DNA of 64,000 nucleotides, from contig CAVYTX010000002.1 in NCBI GenBank assembly GCA_963771545.1, positions 1,488,001 through 1,552,000 of the forward strand, written 5' to 3'. Source of the stretch: CAKZLS01 sp963771545. Lineage in GTDB: Bacteria > Pseudomonadota > Alphaproteobacteria > Rhodospirillales > Defluviicoccaceae. The notes beneath the pieces are model-generated. The model was given only the letters and a program-made list of their open reading frames with translations, did not search any database and was not told where the DNA came from. The translations under genes and the position numbers were made by a program. Shown here one piece after another: positions 29,135 through 38,209 of this stretch (position 1 is its first letter; every line of letters begins with the position of its first letter).

Positions 29135-31377
29135 GCACACGCGACCGCCTCTACGATCTACTTCCGGCGCTCTACCGGGCCCGCGACGCCGAGCACGGCG
29201 GCGCGCTGCGGGCGTTGCTCGCCATCATCGACGAGGAGTTCACCGCCGTCGAAGGGGACATCGATCAACTCTACGACAACTGGTTCATCGAGACCTGCGA
29301 GCCATGGGTGGTGCCCTATATCGGCGATCTGCTGGGCGTCACCGCAATCCAGCCCGTCGGGGAGACCACCGTCAACCTGCGCGGCTACGCGGCCAATACC
29401 ATCGGCTACCGCCGCCGCAAGGGCACCGTGGCGGTGCTGGAGCAACTGGCGCGCGACGTCACCGGCTGGCCGGCGCGCGGCGTCGAGTTCTTCCAGCGCC
29501 TCGCCACCACCCAATACATGAACCACATCCGTCCCCGGTCGCTCGCCACCGTCCCGCTCAAGGACTCCGCCGGGCTCGCCCATGTGCACGGGCCGTTCGA
29601 GACCGCGACCCACACCGCCGACGTGCGCTCTATCGCCCTGGGACGCGGCCGCTACAACATCCCCAACGTGGGCTTGTTCCTGTGGCGACTGCAGAGCTAT
29701 CCGCTGGAGCGGGTCGACGCCCGCCCCGTCACCGATCCGGGCGACGGCCGCTACCGGGTGAACCCGCTCGGCCGGGACATGCCGCTGTTCAACACGCCGA
29801 AAGCGGAGGAACGCCTGACCGATCTCGCGGGAGAGGCCAATGTCCCGGGCCGGCTTCGCCGCCGCGCCCTTTACGACGAGTTGACGGCGCGCCGCGCCGC
29901 CCTCGCCCTCGGCGAAACACCCGCCGAGCTCTTTTTCGACACGCAGCCGGTACTGCAAATCTACCTGAACGGCGACCCTCAGCCGCTGACGCCCGAAGAG
30001 ATCACCATCTGCAATCTGGAGGACCCGCCTCAACCGCATCCCGACGGCTGGCGGCGCCCCCCCGCGCTGATCGGCGGCCAGGCCATAATGGCCGGCATCG
30101 ACCCGGAGCTCGGCCGGGTTGCGCTCCCCGCCGGCGCGCCAACGCCTTCGTCGGTACAGGTCTCGTATGCCTATGGTTTCAGCGCCGATGTGGGCGGCGG
30201 CCCCTACAACCGCTCGGATACGGGAGCGGCGACGATCGGCGCGGAAACCAGCGAGCCGGTGACCTTCCAGATCGGCGTGACCAAGGACGCCGGCACCCCC
30301 GCCGCTCCCTCCGGCGGTCAGACCATCGTCGCGACTCTGGCCGAGGCGGTGGCCGCCTGGAACGCCCTGCCCGCCGGCGAAACCGGGCTGATCGTCATCA
30401 TGGACAACCGCACGTACGAGGAGAACTTGACCGGCGCGCCCGACCCCGGCGATCCCACCAAGGCGGCGCGGATCGACATCAACGAAGGCAGCACCCTTTA
30501 TCTGGCCGCCGGCGAGTGGCCGCTGCACAAGGACGACGTGTTGCCCGGGGTGTTCCATCGCCGCCTCGGCGAGGTGCGCCTCGACACCCACCGGCCGCAT
30601 CTGAAAGGCAACCTCTCGATCAAAGGCGCCGCCGGGGCGGCCGCCACGCCGGGGCGGCTCGTTGTTGACGGATTGCTGATCGACGGCGTGGTCACGGTCC
30701 TCAACGGCCGGCTCGGCGGCCTGACGCTCCGTCACGCGACGGTGGCGCCGGGTCCGGGCCGCGTGGAGGTCACGGGATCGGCCGCCGGCGGCGACAACTC
30801 GGACCTTGTCCTCGAACTGGTCCGCTGCGTCAGCGGCCCCCTCAAACTCACCGAGACAGCGCCGCGCCTGGTCGTCCGCGAGAGCATTCTCGACGGCGCG
30901 GGCGGCCCCACGGTGGAGGCTCCCGGCAGCCATGCGGTTTTCAACGACGTCACGGCATTCGGCGCGGTCTCGGTGCGCAGCGTCGAGGCCAGCGATTGCC
31001 TGTTCCGCGACCCGCTGGTGGCGGAACGGCGGCAACTCGGCTGCGTCCGGTTCTCGCACGTGCCCGAGGGCTCGCGGGCGCCGAAGCAATACCGCTGTCA
31101 GCCGAGCCTCGCGTTGCGCGGCGTCGACGATCCGGCGGAGGACGCGCGCATCCGCGCCGCATTGGCGCCGGCATTTACTTCCGGCGATTACGGCGATCCG
31201 GGCTATGCGCAACTCTCGCCCTCCACCGCCCCCGAGATCACGGCGGGCGCCGAGGACGGCGCCGAGATGGGGGCGTTCCGGTATCTGCGCCAGCCGCAAC
31301 GCCTCGGCAATCTTGCGACGGTATTGGACGAGTATTTGAGGGTCGGTTTGGAGGCGGGGCACATCTTCGTCACATGA
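29131..31377 (+). CDS. eCIS tail protein, P2 gpI-like N-terminus
   Basis: 748 residues. The start (DRLYDLLPALYRARDAEHGG, then LRALLAIIDEEFTAVEGDID and CEPWVVPYIGDLLGV) is the phage tail protein I/TIGR02242-like family. The middle holds NTIGYRRRKGTVAVLEQLAR, another family block. Residues from about 470 on are strand-rich and repetitive (LIDGVVTVLNGRLGGLTLRH; FNDVTAFGAVSVRSVEASDC), suggesting a beta-helix that projects from the baseplate. It would connect wedge and fibre or contact the target cell. GGAGG precedes the ATG. Confidence 0.82.
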   Translation: MSTRDRLYDLLPALYRARDAEHGGALRALLAIIDEEFTAVEGDIDQLYDNWFIETCEPWVVPYIGDLLGVTAIQPVGETTVNLRGYAANTIGYRRRKGTVAVLEQLARDVTGWPARGVEFFQRLATTQYMNHIRPRSLATVPLKDSAGLAHVHGPFETATHTADVRSIALGRGRYNIPNVGLFLWRLQSYPLERVDARPVTDPGDGRYRVNPLGRDMPLFNTPKAEERLTDLAGEANVPGRLRRRALYDELTARRAALALGETPAELFFDTQPVLQIYLNGDPQPLTPEEITICNLEDPPQPHPDGWRRPPALIGGQAIMAGIDPELGRVALPAGAPTPSSVQVSYAYGFSADVGGGPYNRSDTGAATIGAETSEPVTFQIGVTKDAGTPAAPSGGQTIVATLAEAVAAWNALPAGETGLIVIMDNRTYEENLTGAPDPGDPTKAARIDINEGSTLYLAAGEWPLHKDDVLPGVFHRRLGEVRLDTHRPHLKGNLSIKGAAGAAATPGRLVVDGLLIDGVVTVLNGRLGGLTLRHATVAPGPGRVEVTGSAAGGDNSDLVLELVRCVSGPLKLTETAPRLVVRESILDGAGGPTVEAPGSHAVFNDVTAFGAVSVRSVEASDCLFRDPLVAERRQLGCVRFSHVPEGSRAPKQYRCQPSLALRGVDDPAEDARIRAALAPAFTSGDYGDPGYAQLSPSTAPEITAGAEDGAEMGAFRYLRQPQRLGNLATVLDEYLRVGLEAGHIFVT

Positions 31378-31426
31378 CCAAGGACAACAATGGGGACTCA
31401 GACCCGAGACTAGGGCGGAGGCGATT

Positions 31427-34003
31427 ATGAAGGGCGATTTCTCGCGATCCACGTTCGACAGGAACAGGCACTACTCCGGCGTCCTGCAGCAGCAGGGACG
31501 GGTCCAGGTGGACGCGGACTGGAACGAATTCGTGGCCATCAACGCCCATCGGCGGCGGCAACTCACGCGCGACCTGATCGGACCGTGCGGAGGACCGATC
31601 GGCTCGGCCGGGTTCGCGATCACGCCGGGACCGGGCAACGCGCTCACCATCGGCGCGGGCCAGTACTACGTCCACGGCCTGCTGGTGGAGAACGAGAGCG
31701 ATACCGACTTCACCGCCCAGCCCGATCTGCTGAACGCCGCGATGCCCACCGACGGCGGAACCTACCTCGCCTGGCTCGACGTCTGGGAACGGCATCTCAC
31801 GGCGCTGGATGACAACACCATCCGGGAGGTGGCCCTCGGCGGCCCCGACACCGCCACCCGCGCCAAGGTCATCTGGCAGGTGAAGCTCACCGCCGTCGAG
31901 GCGGGCGACGACCAGCCCACCTGCGTCGGCCCCTTCGCCAACTGGGACACCGAGACCGCCGCCAGCACCGGCCAACTCGCCGCCCGCGCCCAACCGAGCG
32001 AGGATTCGGACGATCCCTGCGTCATCAAACCCGGCGCCGGCTACCGGCGGCTCGAAAACCAGCTCTACCGGGTGGAGATCCACGACCCGGGAGCGGACGG
32101 CGCCGCCACCTTCAAGTGGTCCCGGGACAACGGCACCATCGTCACCCGCTGGATCGCCCAAAGCGGCAACGAGCTGGAGGTGGCCAGCATCGGTCTCGAC
32201 GCCGTGCTGCGATTTTCCACCGGCGACTGGGTGGAACTGCTCGATGACGAACGCGACCTTGGCGGCCTGCCCGGCACCCTGGTCAAACTGGTGAAGGCCG
32301 AGGGCACCACCCTCACCATCGACCCGGCCACGGCCACCGGCACCACCGCCATCGCCGATTTCGGAACCAACCTCAAGGTCCGGCGCTGGGACATGCCGGA
32401 CGGTCCGGAGACGGTGGAGGCGGCGGGCGGCGGCGACACCTGGCTGGCGCTCGAGGACGGTGTCGAGGTTCAGTTCCAGCCGGGCGCCTACCGCACCGGC
32501 GACTATTGGCTGATCCCGGCCCGCACCGCCACCTCCGACGTGGAATGGCCCAAGGACGGAACGACGTCAGCGCCCATACCCAGCGGCCCGCTGGGAATCC
32601 ATCATCACTATTGCCGGCTGGCGCTGCTCGGCTTCACCGGCGAAACCTGGACACTCATCCACGACTGCCGCGACCTGTTCCCGCCGGTCACCCAGCTCAC
32701 AAGGCTCTACTATCTCGGCGGCGACGGTCAGGAGGTGGCGCCCGATCCGACCCAGCCGACGCTGCTCCGCGACCTGCCGGCGCCGCTGCGCGCCGGCGTC
32801 GCCAACGGCCGCCATCCGGTGGCGAACGCCCGCGTCCGATTCCGCGTCACCGCCGGCAACGGCCGCCTGCAGGGCAACGTCGCCGAGCGCGAAGTGGCGA
32901 CCGGCCCCGACGGGCTCGCCGAGACCACCTGGGCGCTCTCCGGCGACACGGCCGTCCACAAGGTCGAAGCCGAACTGCTGGACGCCGGCGGCACGCCCGT
33001 CCACCTTCCTATCGTCTTCACCGCCACCCTGAGCCAGGCGGAGCGGGTCTCTTACGATCCCAAAAACTGCCCGCCGCTGGCCGAGGCCGGCGCCATCACC
33101 GTGCAGCGGGCCATCGACGAGCTGTGCAAGCGCTCGGGTGGCGCCGAGCCCGGTATGCGCATCAAGGACATCATCGCCGGCGGCGAACCGCTGATCAACG
33201 ATACCGACGTCGCGGTCGAGCGCATCGCCCCCGACGGCATCCAGATCCACTGCGACCAGACCGTCGCGCAGGTGTCGGTGCGCAACAAACCGGTGTGCTT
33301 TTTGACCCTCGAACTGCCGTACCCGGTGGACGGGCAAACCCGCCAGTTCTGGAACGTCTCACGGATTTTCGGGTTTCAGCCCATCGTCCTCGAGGCCAGC
33401 CTCAACTCCGACAACAACGTGATTTTCTGGCGCCCGAGCGAAGGCGCCACCGAATGGCTGCGCGGCGCCCTGTTTCCCATGCTGAGAGAGATGCAGGCAC
33501 CGAACCGTCTGGTGGCGCGCTTGACCGCCAAGGGCAATTTCATCTGGTCGGCCGAGGATCCCAACCTGTTCCTCGACGGCGACGCCTTCGGTCAGGCGCC
33601 CGGCGGCGCCGGCCCGACCGAGTTTCGCCAACCCATCGGCGACGAGCGGCGCGGCGGCGATCTCGACATGTGGTTCTGGCTGGTGGAAAGGGTCGAGCGG
33701 CCGCAGCCGGACATCCGCCTGACGGGCCTCGCCCTGTCGCCGGACACGGTCGTCGGCGGCGTGGCTTCGAGGGGCTCGGTCGCCTTGAGCGGGGCGGCGC
33801 CCGCCGGCGGGGTCACCGTCAAGCTGGCCAGCAGCAATCGCAACGCCGCCGCCGTTCCGGAGGGCGTCGCGGTCCGCGCGGGCGCCCGCAGCGCCAGCTT
33901 CCCGATCGAGACCCGAGGCGTCGCGGCGACCCGGGTGCAAATCACGGCGACCCTCGGCAACGACGTCCAGCGCGCCGTCCTTAACATCCAGGTGGTGGGG
34001 TAG
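31427..34003 (+). CDS. DUF6519-type eCIS protein, possible fibre or baseplate periphery
   Basis: 858 residues. The N-terminus (MKGDFSRSTFDRNRHYSGVL, then QQGRVQVDADWNEFV) is the hallmark of DUF6519 proteins, which recur at the end of eCIS loci beside the P2-gpI-like gene. Residues 440-540 resemble an immunoglobulin-like domain (VRFRVTAGNGRLQGNVAERE), and the last 90 residues form another strand-rich domain (LALSPDTVVGGVASRGSVAL). The protein is probably a multidomain appendage outside the baseplate; target binding is plausible but unproven. It is the last gene of the locus, 49 bases after the previous one, and has no tail-fibre chaperone next to it. Confidence 0.75.
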   Translation: MKGDFSRSTFDRNRHYSGVLQQQGRVQVDADWNEFVAINAHRRRQLTRDLIGPCGGPIGSAGFAITPGPGNALTIGAGQYYVHGLLVENESDTDFTAQPDLLNAAMPTDGGTYLAWLDVWERHLTALDDNTIREVALGGPDTATRAKVIWQVKLTAVEAGDDQPTCVGPFANWDTETAASTGQLAARAQPSEDSDDPCVIKPGAGYRRLENQLYRVEIHDPGADGAATFKWSRDNGTIVTRWIAQSGNELEVASIGLDAVLRFSTGDWVELLDDERDLGGLPGTLVKLVKAEGTTLTIDPATATGTTAIADFGTNLKVRRWDMPDGPETVEAAGGGDTWLALEDGVEVQFQPGAYRTGDYWLIPARTATSDVEWPKDGTTSAPIPSGPLGIHHHYCRLALLGFTGETWTLIHDCRDLFPPVTQLTRLYYLGGDGQEVAPDPTQPTLLRDLPAPLRAGVANGRHPVANARVRFRVTAGNGRLQGNVAEREVATGPDGLAETTWALSGDTAVHKVEAELLDAGGTPVHLPIVFTATLSQAERVSYDPKNCPPLAEAGAITVQRAIDELCKRSGGAEPGMRIKDIIAGGEPLINDTDVAVERIAPDGIQIHCDQTVAQVSVRNKPVCFLTLELPYPVDGQTRQFWNVSRIFGFQPIVLEASLNSDNNVIFWRPSEGATEWLRGALFPMLREMQAPNRLVARLTAKGNFIWSAEDPNLFLDGDAFGQAPGGAGPTEFRQPIGDERRGGDLDMWFWLVERVERPQPDIRLTGLALSPDTVVGGVASRGSVALSGAAPAGGVTVKLASSNRNAAAVPEGVAVRAGARSASFPIETRGVAATRVQITATLGNDVQRAVLNIQVVG

Positions 34004-34029
34004 GGCGTGGCAAACGCTTTGAGTGGAGA

Positions 34030-34104
34030 TGGGGCCGCCGGAGTGAATTGAACACTCGACCCCATCGTCACCAAGAGTGCGCTATCCACCTGAGCTACGG
34101 CGGC
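34030..34104 (-). pseudogene. Decayed tRNA-Thr-like gene
   Basis: 75 bases on the minus strand that match the intact tRNA-Thr at 38113 in length, acceptor stem, T arm and encoded CCA. The anticodon loop still reads TTGGTGA with GGT in the anticodon place. The D stem keeps three of four pairs, and the anticodon stem (CACTC with CGATG) keeps two Watson-Crick pairs and one wobble, with two mismatches. The first 31 bases on the plus strand (34034-34064) are identical to 38044-38074. It is either a dying duplicate or the far junction of a tRNA-integrated islet. Confidence 0.7.
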
Positions 34105-34118
34105 ATCCGGGGAACGCG

Positions 34119-34319
34119 ATGGGTCAGTTCGGGGCTGAGTACCTTATCGTAATAGCATTGGTTCTGGTCGCCGTCGCCGGACTCCTAGCGCTGCCCGTGG
34201 CCATCGTCCTCACGCGTATCCTCATTCGCCGCTTCCGGAAACAGGTCGAGACGTCGATGCACGTTGCGGCGGGTGCCCCGAACTCCGTCCCAGACGTGCA
34301 TGCTGCCGCCCGCTGTTGA
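34119..34319 (+). CDS. Small single-span membrane protein
   Basis: 66 residues from the ATG at 34119. One transmembrane helix (YLIVIALVLVAVAGLLALPV, residues 7-26) is followed by a basic stretch (RILIRRFRKQ), so the N-terminus probably faces the periplasm. No family is recognised. It overlaps the next membrane gene by 20 bases, which suggests coupled translation and a functional pair. An upstream in-frame ATG at 34077 lies inside the tRNA-like sequence and is not credible. Confidence 0.55.
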   Translation: MGQFGAEYLIVIALVLVAVAGLLALPVAIVLTRILIRRFRKQVETSMHVAAGAPNSVPDVHAAARC

Positions 34320-35997
34320 ACAGGGAACTCTGGAGATTGCGTTTCCCGAGGCGACACGGCAGCGGGCAAAGTCGGGGCGGAAGCTTCCGATCCTCGCCAA
34401 GGTGCGAAAGCAAGCGCGATGGTTAACAGCCACGTACTGCGCCGCGGCCAGTGCGCAATCGCTAATCCTGGCTACGGTCGTATTCATCGCTGTGCCCCAC
34501 GTCGATAGAACTTGGCAACGGGATGCGATTTGGTTCGTTTCGCTGTTCCTCATTATGGGAACCCCCGCAATCATGGCGGCGGGGATAATCTCGATCCAAC
34601 GGCTGCAATTTTTGGTGATTGCTGTCCTATTCGGTCTTGCCCTGTACGTTCTGGCTTTGCTTGCCCTTCAACGATCGTTCGGGCCGACGAATTTGGATGC
34701 CGGAATTGGAGGCAGTTTGACATGGTTGTGGTTTCCGTTCGCTGGCATTCCAACCGTTTTCTTTTTTCTGCTCTATGCGCGACGCATCCGGGCGGTGGGT
34801 CCGGTCGTCTTTGCGGCACTCTTGCTCTTTCTTCTTGGACTTGGCGCCGGAACCTTTTCTTCAGCAATGTACGGGGTCGATCAAATCGGGCCACTGCGGT
34901 TTGTCCGCGAAGACCTGGCCCGACTTCCGCTCGTTGACGCCGGTGAAAAGTTTTGGGACGAAATTGTCCATTTGCCATGGGATGAGGCAAAAGAGCGGAT
35001 TGCGGCGCTTGTTAACGCCCCCTTAAATGTCATCTCCGCCACGAACTCGGAGGCGTTCGAAAAGAACGGCGTGAAGCTTTTGTTCTTCGGGATCTGGCTG
35101 ACCCTCCCGGTCCTCGGAGCGCTGGCGGCATGGGCCGTGGTTCGGTGGATTGCACGAAGCTACCAAACCGGCCGCGCCAGCGACCAGATGCTGACCGTGG
35201 ACGTGCTGATGCTGATTTTCGCGCTGTGGATATTTCTCGTCCTGTTCAGTGCATTTGGCTGGGTCGCGGCGGCCTTCGCGCCAGTGAGTTTCGCCGCATA
35301 CAAGAAGTTGGCGCTATGGCAGTTGAAGCAACGGTCCCGCTCCGGGCTTCCTGGCCCGCCTCGAACGCTCCTTCTGCTTCGGGTTTTCGGCTTCGACAAG
35401 CGCACCCAGGGACTTTTGGATCAGTTGAGCCGAACGTGGCGACACCTCGGGCCGATCCGATTGATCGGCGGCCCAGACCTCGCATCCACAACCATCGAGC
35501 CCCACGAATTTTTCGAATTCCTCAACGGTCGGCTTAGTCGCGCCTTCATCAAGAGCGAAGAGGATCTGGAAGAAAGATTGCGTGAGAGCCGAACAACGCC
35601 CGATCTCGACGGGCTGTTCCGTATTGAAGATTTCTTCTGCCACGACGATACTTGGCGAATGACTGTCTCCCGCATTGCGCGGGAAGCGGACGCCGTGCTG
35701 ATGGACCTGCGGGGCTTCACCCCGACAAACCGGGGATGCGTCCACGAGATCGAACAACTTCTTGCATTGGTGCCTCTTCGGCGGATCGCGCTGCTGGTCG
35801 ACAATACGACCGATTTTTCTTTGCTCGAACACACTGTCCAACATGCGTGGAGCGTCATGCCGGCCCGCTCTCCGAACGCGGCGTCCGGTGTCCATCGCCT
35901 CCGAATTCTTCAAGCGTCTTCAAGCACCCGCAACACACTGGGTACGCTGCTGGGCCTCCTCTGCGCACAATTCGAGGGAGAGGCGCATACACGCTAA
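34300..35997 (+). CDS. Multi-pass membrane protein with unfamiliar soluble C-terminal domain
   Basis: 565 residues from the ATG at 34300 (the frame is open to 34264). About eight hydrophobic segments occupy residues 50-340. A C-terminal cytosolic domain of about 220 residues follows. It begins with TLLLLRVFGFDKRTQGLLDQ and contains IRLIGGPDLASTTIEP, FFCHDDTWRMTVSRIAREAD, AVLMDLRGFTPTNRGCVHEI and RRIALLVDNTTDF. The alternating strands and helices with conserved-looking Asp, Arg and Gly turns suggest a TIR- or SLOG-like nucleotide-binding fold, but I cannot prove this. Base composition is less GC-rich than the eCIS and murA regions, which supports acquisition. A membrane-tethered sensor or effector in phage defence is one possibility. 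Confidence 0.6.
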   Translation: MLPPAVEQGTLEIAFPEATRQRAKSGRKLPILAKVRKQARWLTATYCAAASAQSLILATVVFIAVPHVDRTWQRDAIWFVSLFLIMGTPAIMAAGIISIQRLQFLVIAVLFGLALYVLALLALQRSFGPTNLDAGIGGSLTWLWFPFAGIPTVFFFLLYARRIRAVGPVVFAALLLFLLGLGAGTFSSAMYGVDQIGPLRFVREDLARLPLVDAGEKFWDEIVHLPWDEAKERIAALVNAPLNVISATNSEAFEKNGVKLLFFGIWLTLPVLGALAAWAVVRWIARSYQTGRASDQMLTVDVLMLIFALWIFLVLFSAFGWVAAAFAPVSFAAYKKLALWQLKQRSRSGLPGPPRTLLLLRVFGFDKRTQGLLDQLSRTWRHLGPIRLIGGPDLASTTIEPHEFFEFLNGRLSRAFIKSEEDLEERLRESRTTPDLDGLFRIEDFFCHDDTWRMTVSRIAREADAVLMDLRGFTPTNRGCVHEIEQLLALVPLRRIALLVDNTTDFSLLEHTVQHAWSVMPARSPNAASGVHRLRILQASSSTRNTLGTLLGLLCAQFEGEAHTR

Positions 35998-36068
35998 GCC
36001 GAACTTTTTTCTTTGTTCCTGCGTAAGGCATTGATCGGGAACAGTTGCTCCGGTTTCCGGTTGCTTCT

Positions 36069-37844
36069 CTACTGGACACAAATCGGCTTGACGCCGAGAA
36101 GCTCGAAAGCGCTCCTCTGTAAGTCCGTGGGTGTTGCGGTGACGGTGAAGCTGTAGTTCGGGTTGACCGGGGTGCTGACGCTGTTGAGGGTCAGGGTGGC
36201 GAGATGGCGCAGGAGGTCCCGCAGTGAGGTGAGCGGGGTGCCCTTGTCGGTGCGGTGGCGGCTGCGTTTGCGCTTGGCCGCCGGGGAGGGCTCGAGCGGG
36301 GCGACGATGGAGGAGCGTTCGGCTTCGGCGGCGGCCTTGTCGTGGTCGGCGTAGAGGATCGGCTTGAGGCGCTCGCGCATGTGCCATTCGACATGATAGG
36401 CCAGCATGCACAAGAAGAGGTGGGCGCGGACCCGGGGGGCGAGCCAGTGATAGACCGGCCGGATCTGCAGGTCGACGGACTTCATGGCGCGAAAGGCGCG
36501 CTCGACCTGGGCCAGGGATTTGTAGCTTGCGACAAGGTCCTCGGCGCTCATCGCCTGTTTGGGCAGGTTGGAGCGGATGACGTAGAGGCCGTCGAGCCGG
36601 GCCTCGGCGGCAATGGCCTCGTTGCGGCGCCGATAGGTGAAGCTGTCTTCTGTGATGGTGATCTCGAAGTGCTTGGCCATCTTGTGCTTGTCGATGACCT
36701 TTCCCACTTCGAGGCCGATCTCGGCCTTGCCGCGCAACGGCCGGCGCTTGCGCCCGGTGGCCATGGCGATGCGCGAAAGGGCGCGCTCGGTGGCGGCCAG
36801 GAGTTCGCTGCGCTTGCGCGCGCGTTCCTTGGCCAGGACGGCGTTGCGGCAAACGACCAAACGCTCGCCCGGATAATCGGACGAGGTGATCTCGGCCAAG
36901 TCGGTTTGATCGTCGAAGAGATCGAGCTGTAAGGGACCGGCATCGATCAGAGCCCGGATCCGCGGTGCCCTGAGCGCGGTGATCCAGTCGAGCCCGGCGG
37001 GCTGCAAGTCCTCGCGGATGCGCGCCTCGGTGATCAGGCCGCGATCGCCGACCACCACCACCCGCGCCAGCCCAAAACGCTGCTTGAGCTTGGCGACCTG
37101 AGCCTGGAGTGTCGAGGGGTCGCCGGTCTCGCCCGAGAAGGCCTCGATCGCCACCGGACAGCCATGACGGTCGCAGAGCAGGCCGTAGACGATCTGCGGC
37201 CGGTCACCGCGCTTGTCGCGGCTATAGCCGAACCGGGCCAATTCGCAACAGCGCCCCTCCAGATAAGACGAGCTGACGTCGTAGAGCACCAGGGTGCCGT
37301 CACCCAGGTGTTGCTTGGCCAGGCTCTTCTCGATGCGCTCCTGTTGATCCCCGAGCCAATCCAGCGCCGCATAGATCTCCCGGGTCTCGATCGGCGGCGC
37401 ATCCTCCCCAGCCAGACCCAGCACCAGGCCCAGAGAGGAGTTCGCCGTCTCCAACGACAGCGCGCGCAGGGTCGAAAGCTTGGAGCCCGGCGCGATGACC
37501 CGGGCGACGATCATCGCCAGGGCCAGATCCTTGAGCCGGCCCTCCCCCGGATCCGGCTTGCCGCCGGCCAGCCGCCGCTCCAGCCCCACGTCCCGCAGCG
37601 TCCCCAGCACCGCCGAGACATCGCCGTGCGGCAGGGCGCGCCGGATCTCCAGGGCCTCGCCGCCATCGGCGAAGGCCACGCCGCCTTTCAGAAGCGTGCG
37701 CAGCCCCTGCACCACGGGCATCGGCAGCTTCGAGAGATTGGCCAGGGTGCGTTTCTTGACCTTGCCGCCCTCGCGCCAGCTCTCGCGCAGCAGCACGGCG
37801 GGCGGCGAAGTGCGATTGGGTACGATCTCGATGAACATAGCCAC
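36069..37844 (-). CDS. IS1634-family transposase
   Basis: 591 residues, intact. DDE residues appear in LVLYDVSSSYLEG (first Asp), VVVVGDRGLITEARI (second Asp) and YKSLAQVERAFRAMKSVDLQ (Glu), as in the IS1634 group of the IS4 superfamily. It would move its own element by cut-and-paste. I could not fix the element ends: TGGACACAAA occurs at the gene's 3' end (36073) and again at 37884, but in the same orientation rather than inverted. It separates the membrane-protein pair from the tRNA-Thr. Confidence 0.88.
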   Translation of the reverse strand: MAMFIEIVPNRTSPPAVLLRESWREGGKVKKRTLANLSKLPMPVVQGLRTLLKGGVAFADGGEALEIRRALPHGDVSAVLGTLRDVGLERRLAGGKPDPGEGRLKDLALAMIVARVIAPGSKLSTLRALSLETANSSLGLVLGLAGEDAPPIETREIYAALDWLGDQQERIEKSLAKQHLGDGTLVLYDVSSSYLEGRCCELARFGYSRDKRGDRPQIVYGLLCDRHGCPVAIEAFSGETGDPSTLQAQVAKLKQRFGLARVVVVGDRGLITEARIREDLQPAGLDWITALRAPRIRALIDAGPLQLDLFDDQTDLAEITSSDYPGERLVVCRNAVLAKERARKRSELLAATERALSRIAMATGRKRRPLRGKAEIGLEVGKVIDKHKMAKHFEITITEDSFTYRRRNEAIAAEARLDGLYVIRSNLPKQAMSAEDLVASYKSLAQVERAFRAMKSVDLQIRPVYHWLAPRVRAHLFLCMLAYHVEWHMRERLKPILYADHDKAAAEAERSSIVAPLEPSPAAKRKRSRHRTDKGTPLTSLRDLLRHLATLTLNSVSTPVNPNYSFTVTATPTDLQRSAFELLGVKPICVQ

Positions 37845-38038
37845 AGGGAATCAAAGTCGATGCGTTGTCAAGGGCTAATTACATGGACACAAAAACGTGA
37901 TTAAAACTGCCTTTCCGACGTCAAATCAACGCATTACGCCAATTTGAAATGAAAAGTTCGGGCTAGAGCGCGACACGCCCGAGGAGCCGGCGCCCGCCCA
38001 CTGAATGACTCCAGAGCTCAAAAATGTGAAAACATGAA

Positions 38039-38113
38039 TGGTGCCGCCGGAGTGAATTGAACACTCGACCCCACCCTTACCAAGGGTGTGCTCTACCCCT
38101 GAGCTACGGCGGC
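38039..38113 (-). tRNA. tRNA-Thr (anticodon GGT)
   Basis: A standard cloverleaf with 7-bp acceptor stem GCCGCCG/CGGCGGC, D arm GCTC/GAGC, anticodon arm CACCC-TTGGTAA-GGGTG, 5-base variable loop, T arm GAGTG/CACTC and an encoded CCA (38039-38041). The anticodon GGT reads ACC and ACU threonine codons. The 3' end points towards the IS1634 islet, the usual geometry for integration into a tRNA 3' end. Confidence 0.95.
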
Positions 38114-38209
38114 CGCGCGGGTCAACAAGGGCGCACCATGCCACAAGCGCGGCTCTCCTGACAAGCGTCCCTTGACGGTTTTGCGCGACCCGTCCACAGT
38201 CCCGGCGCC

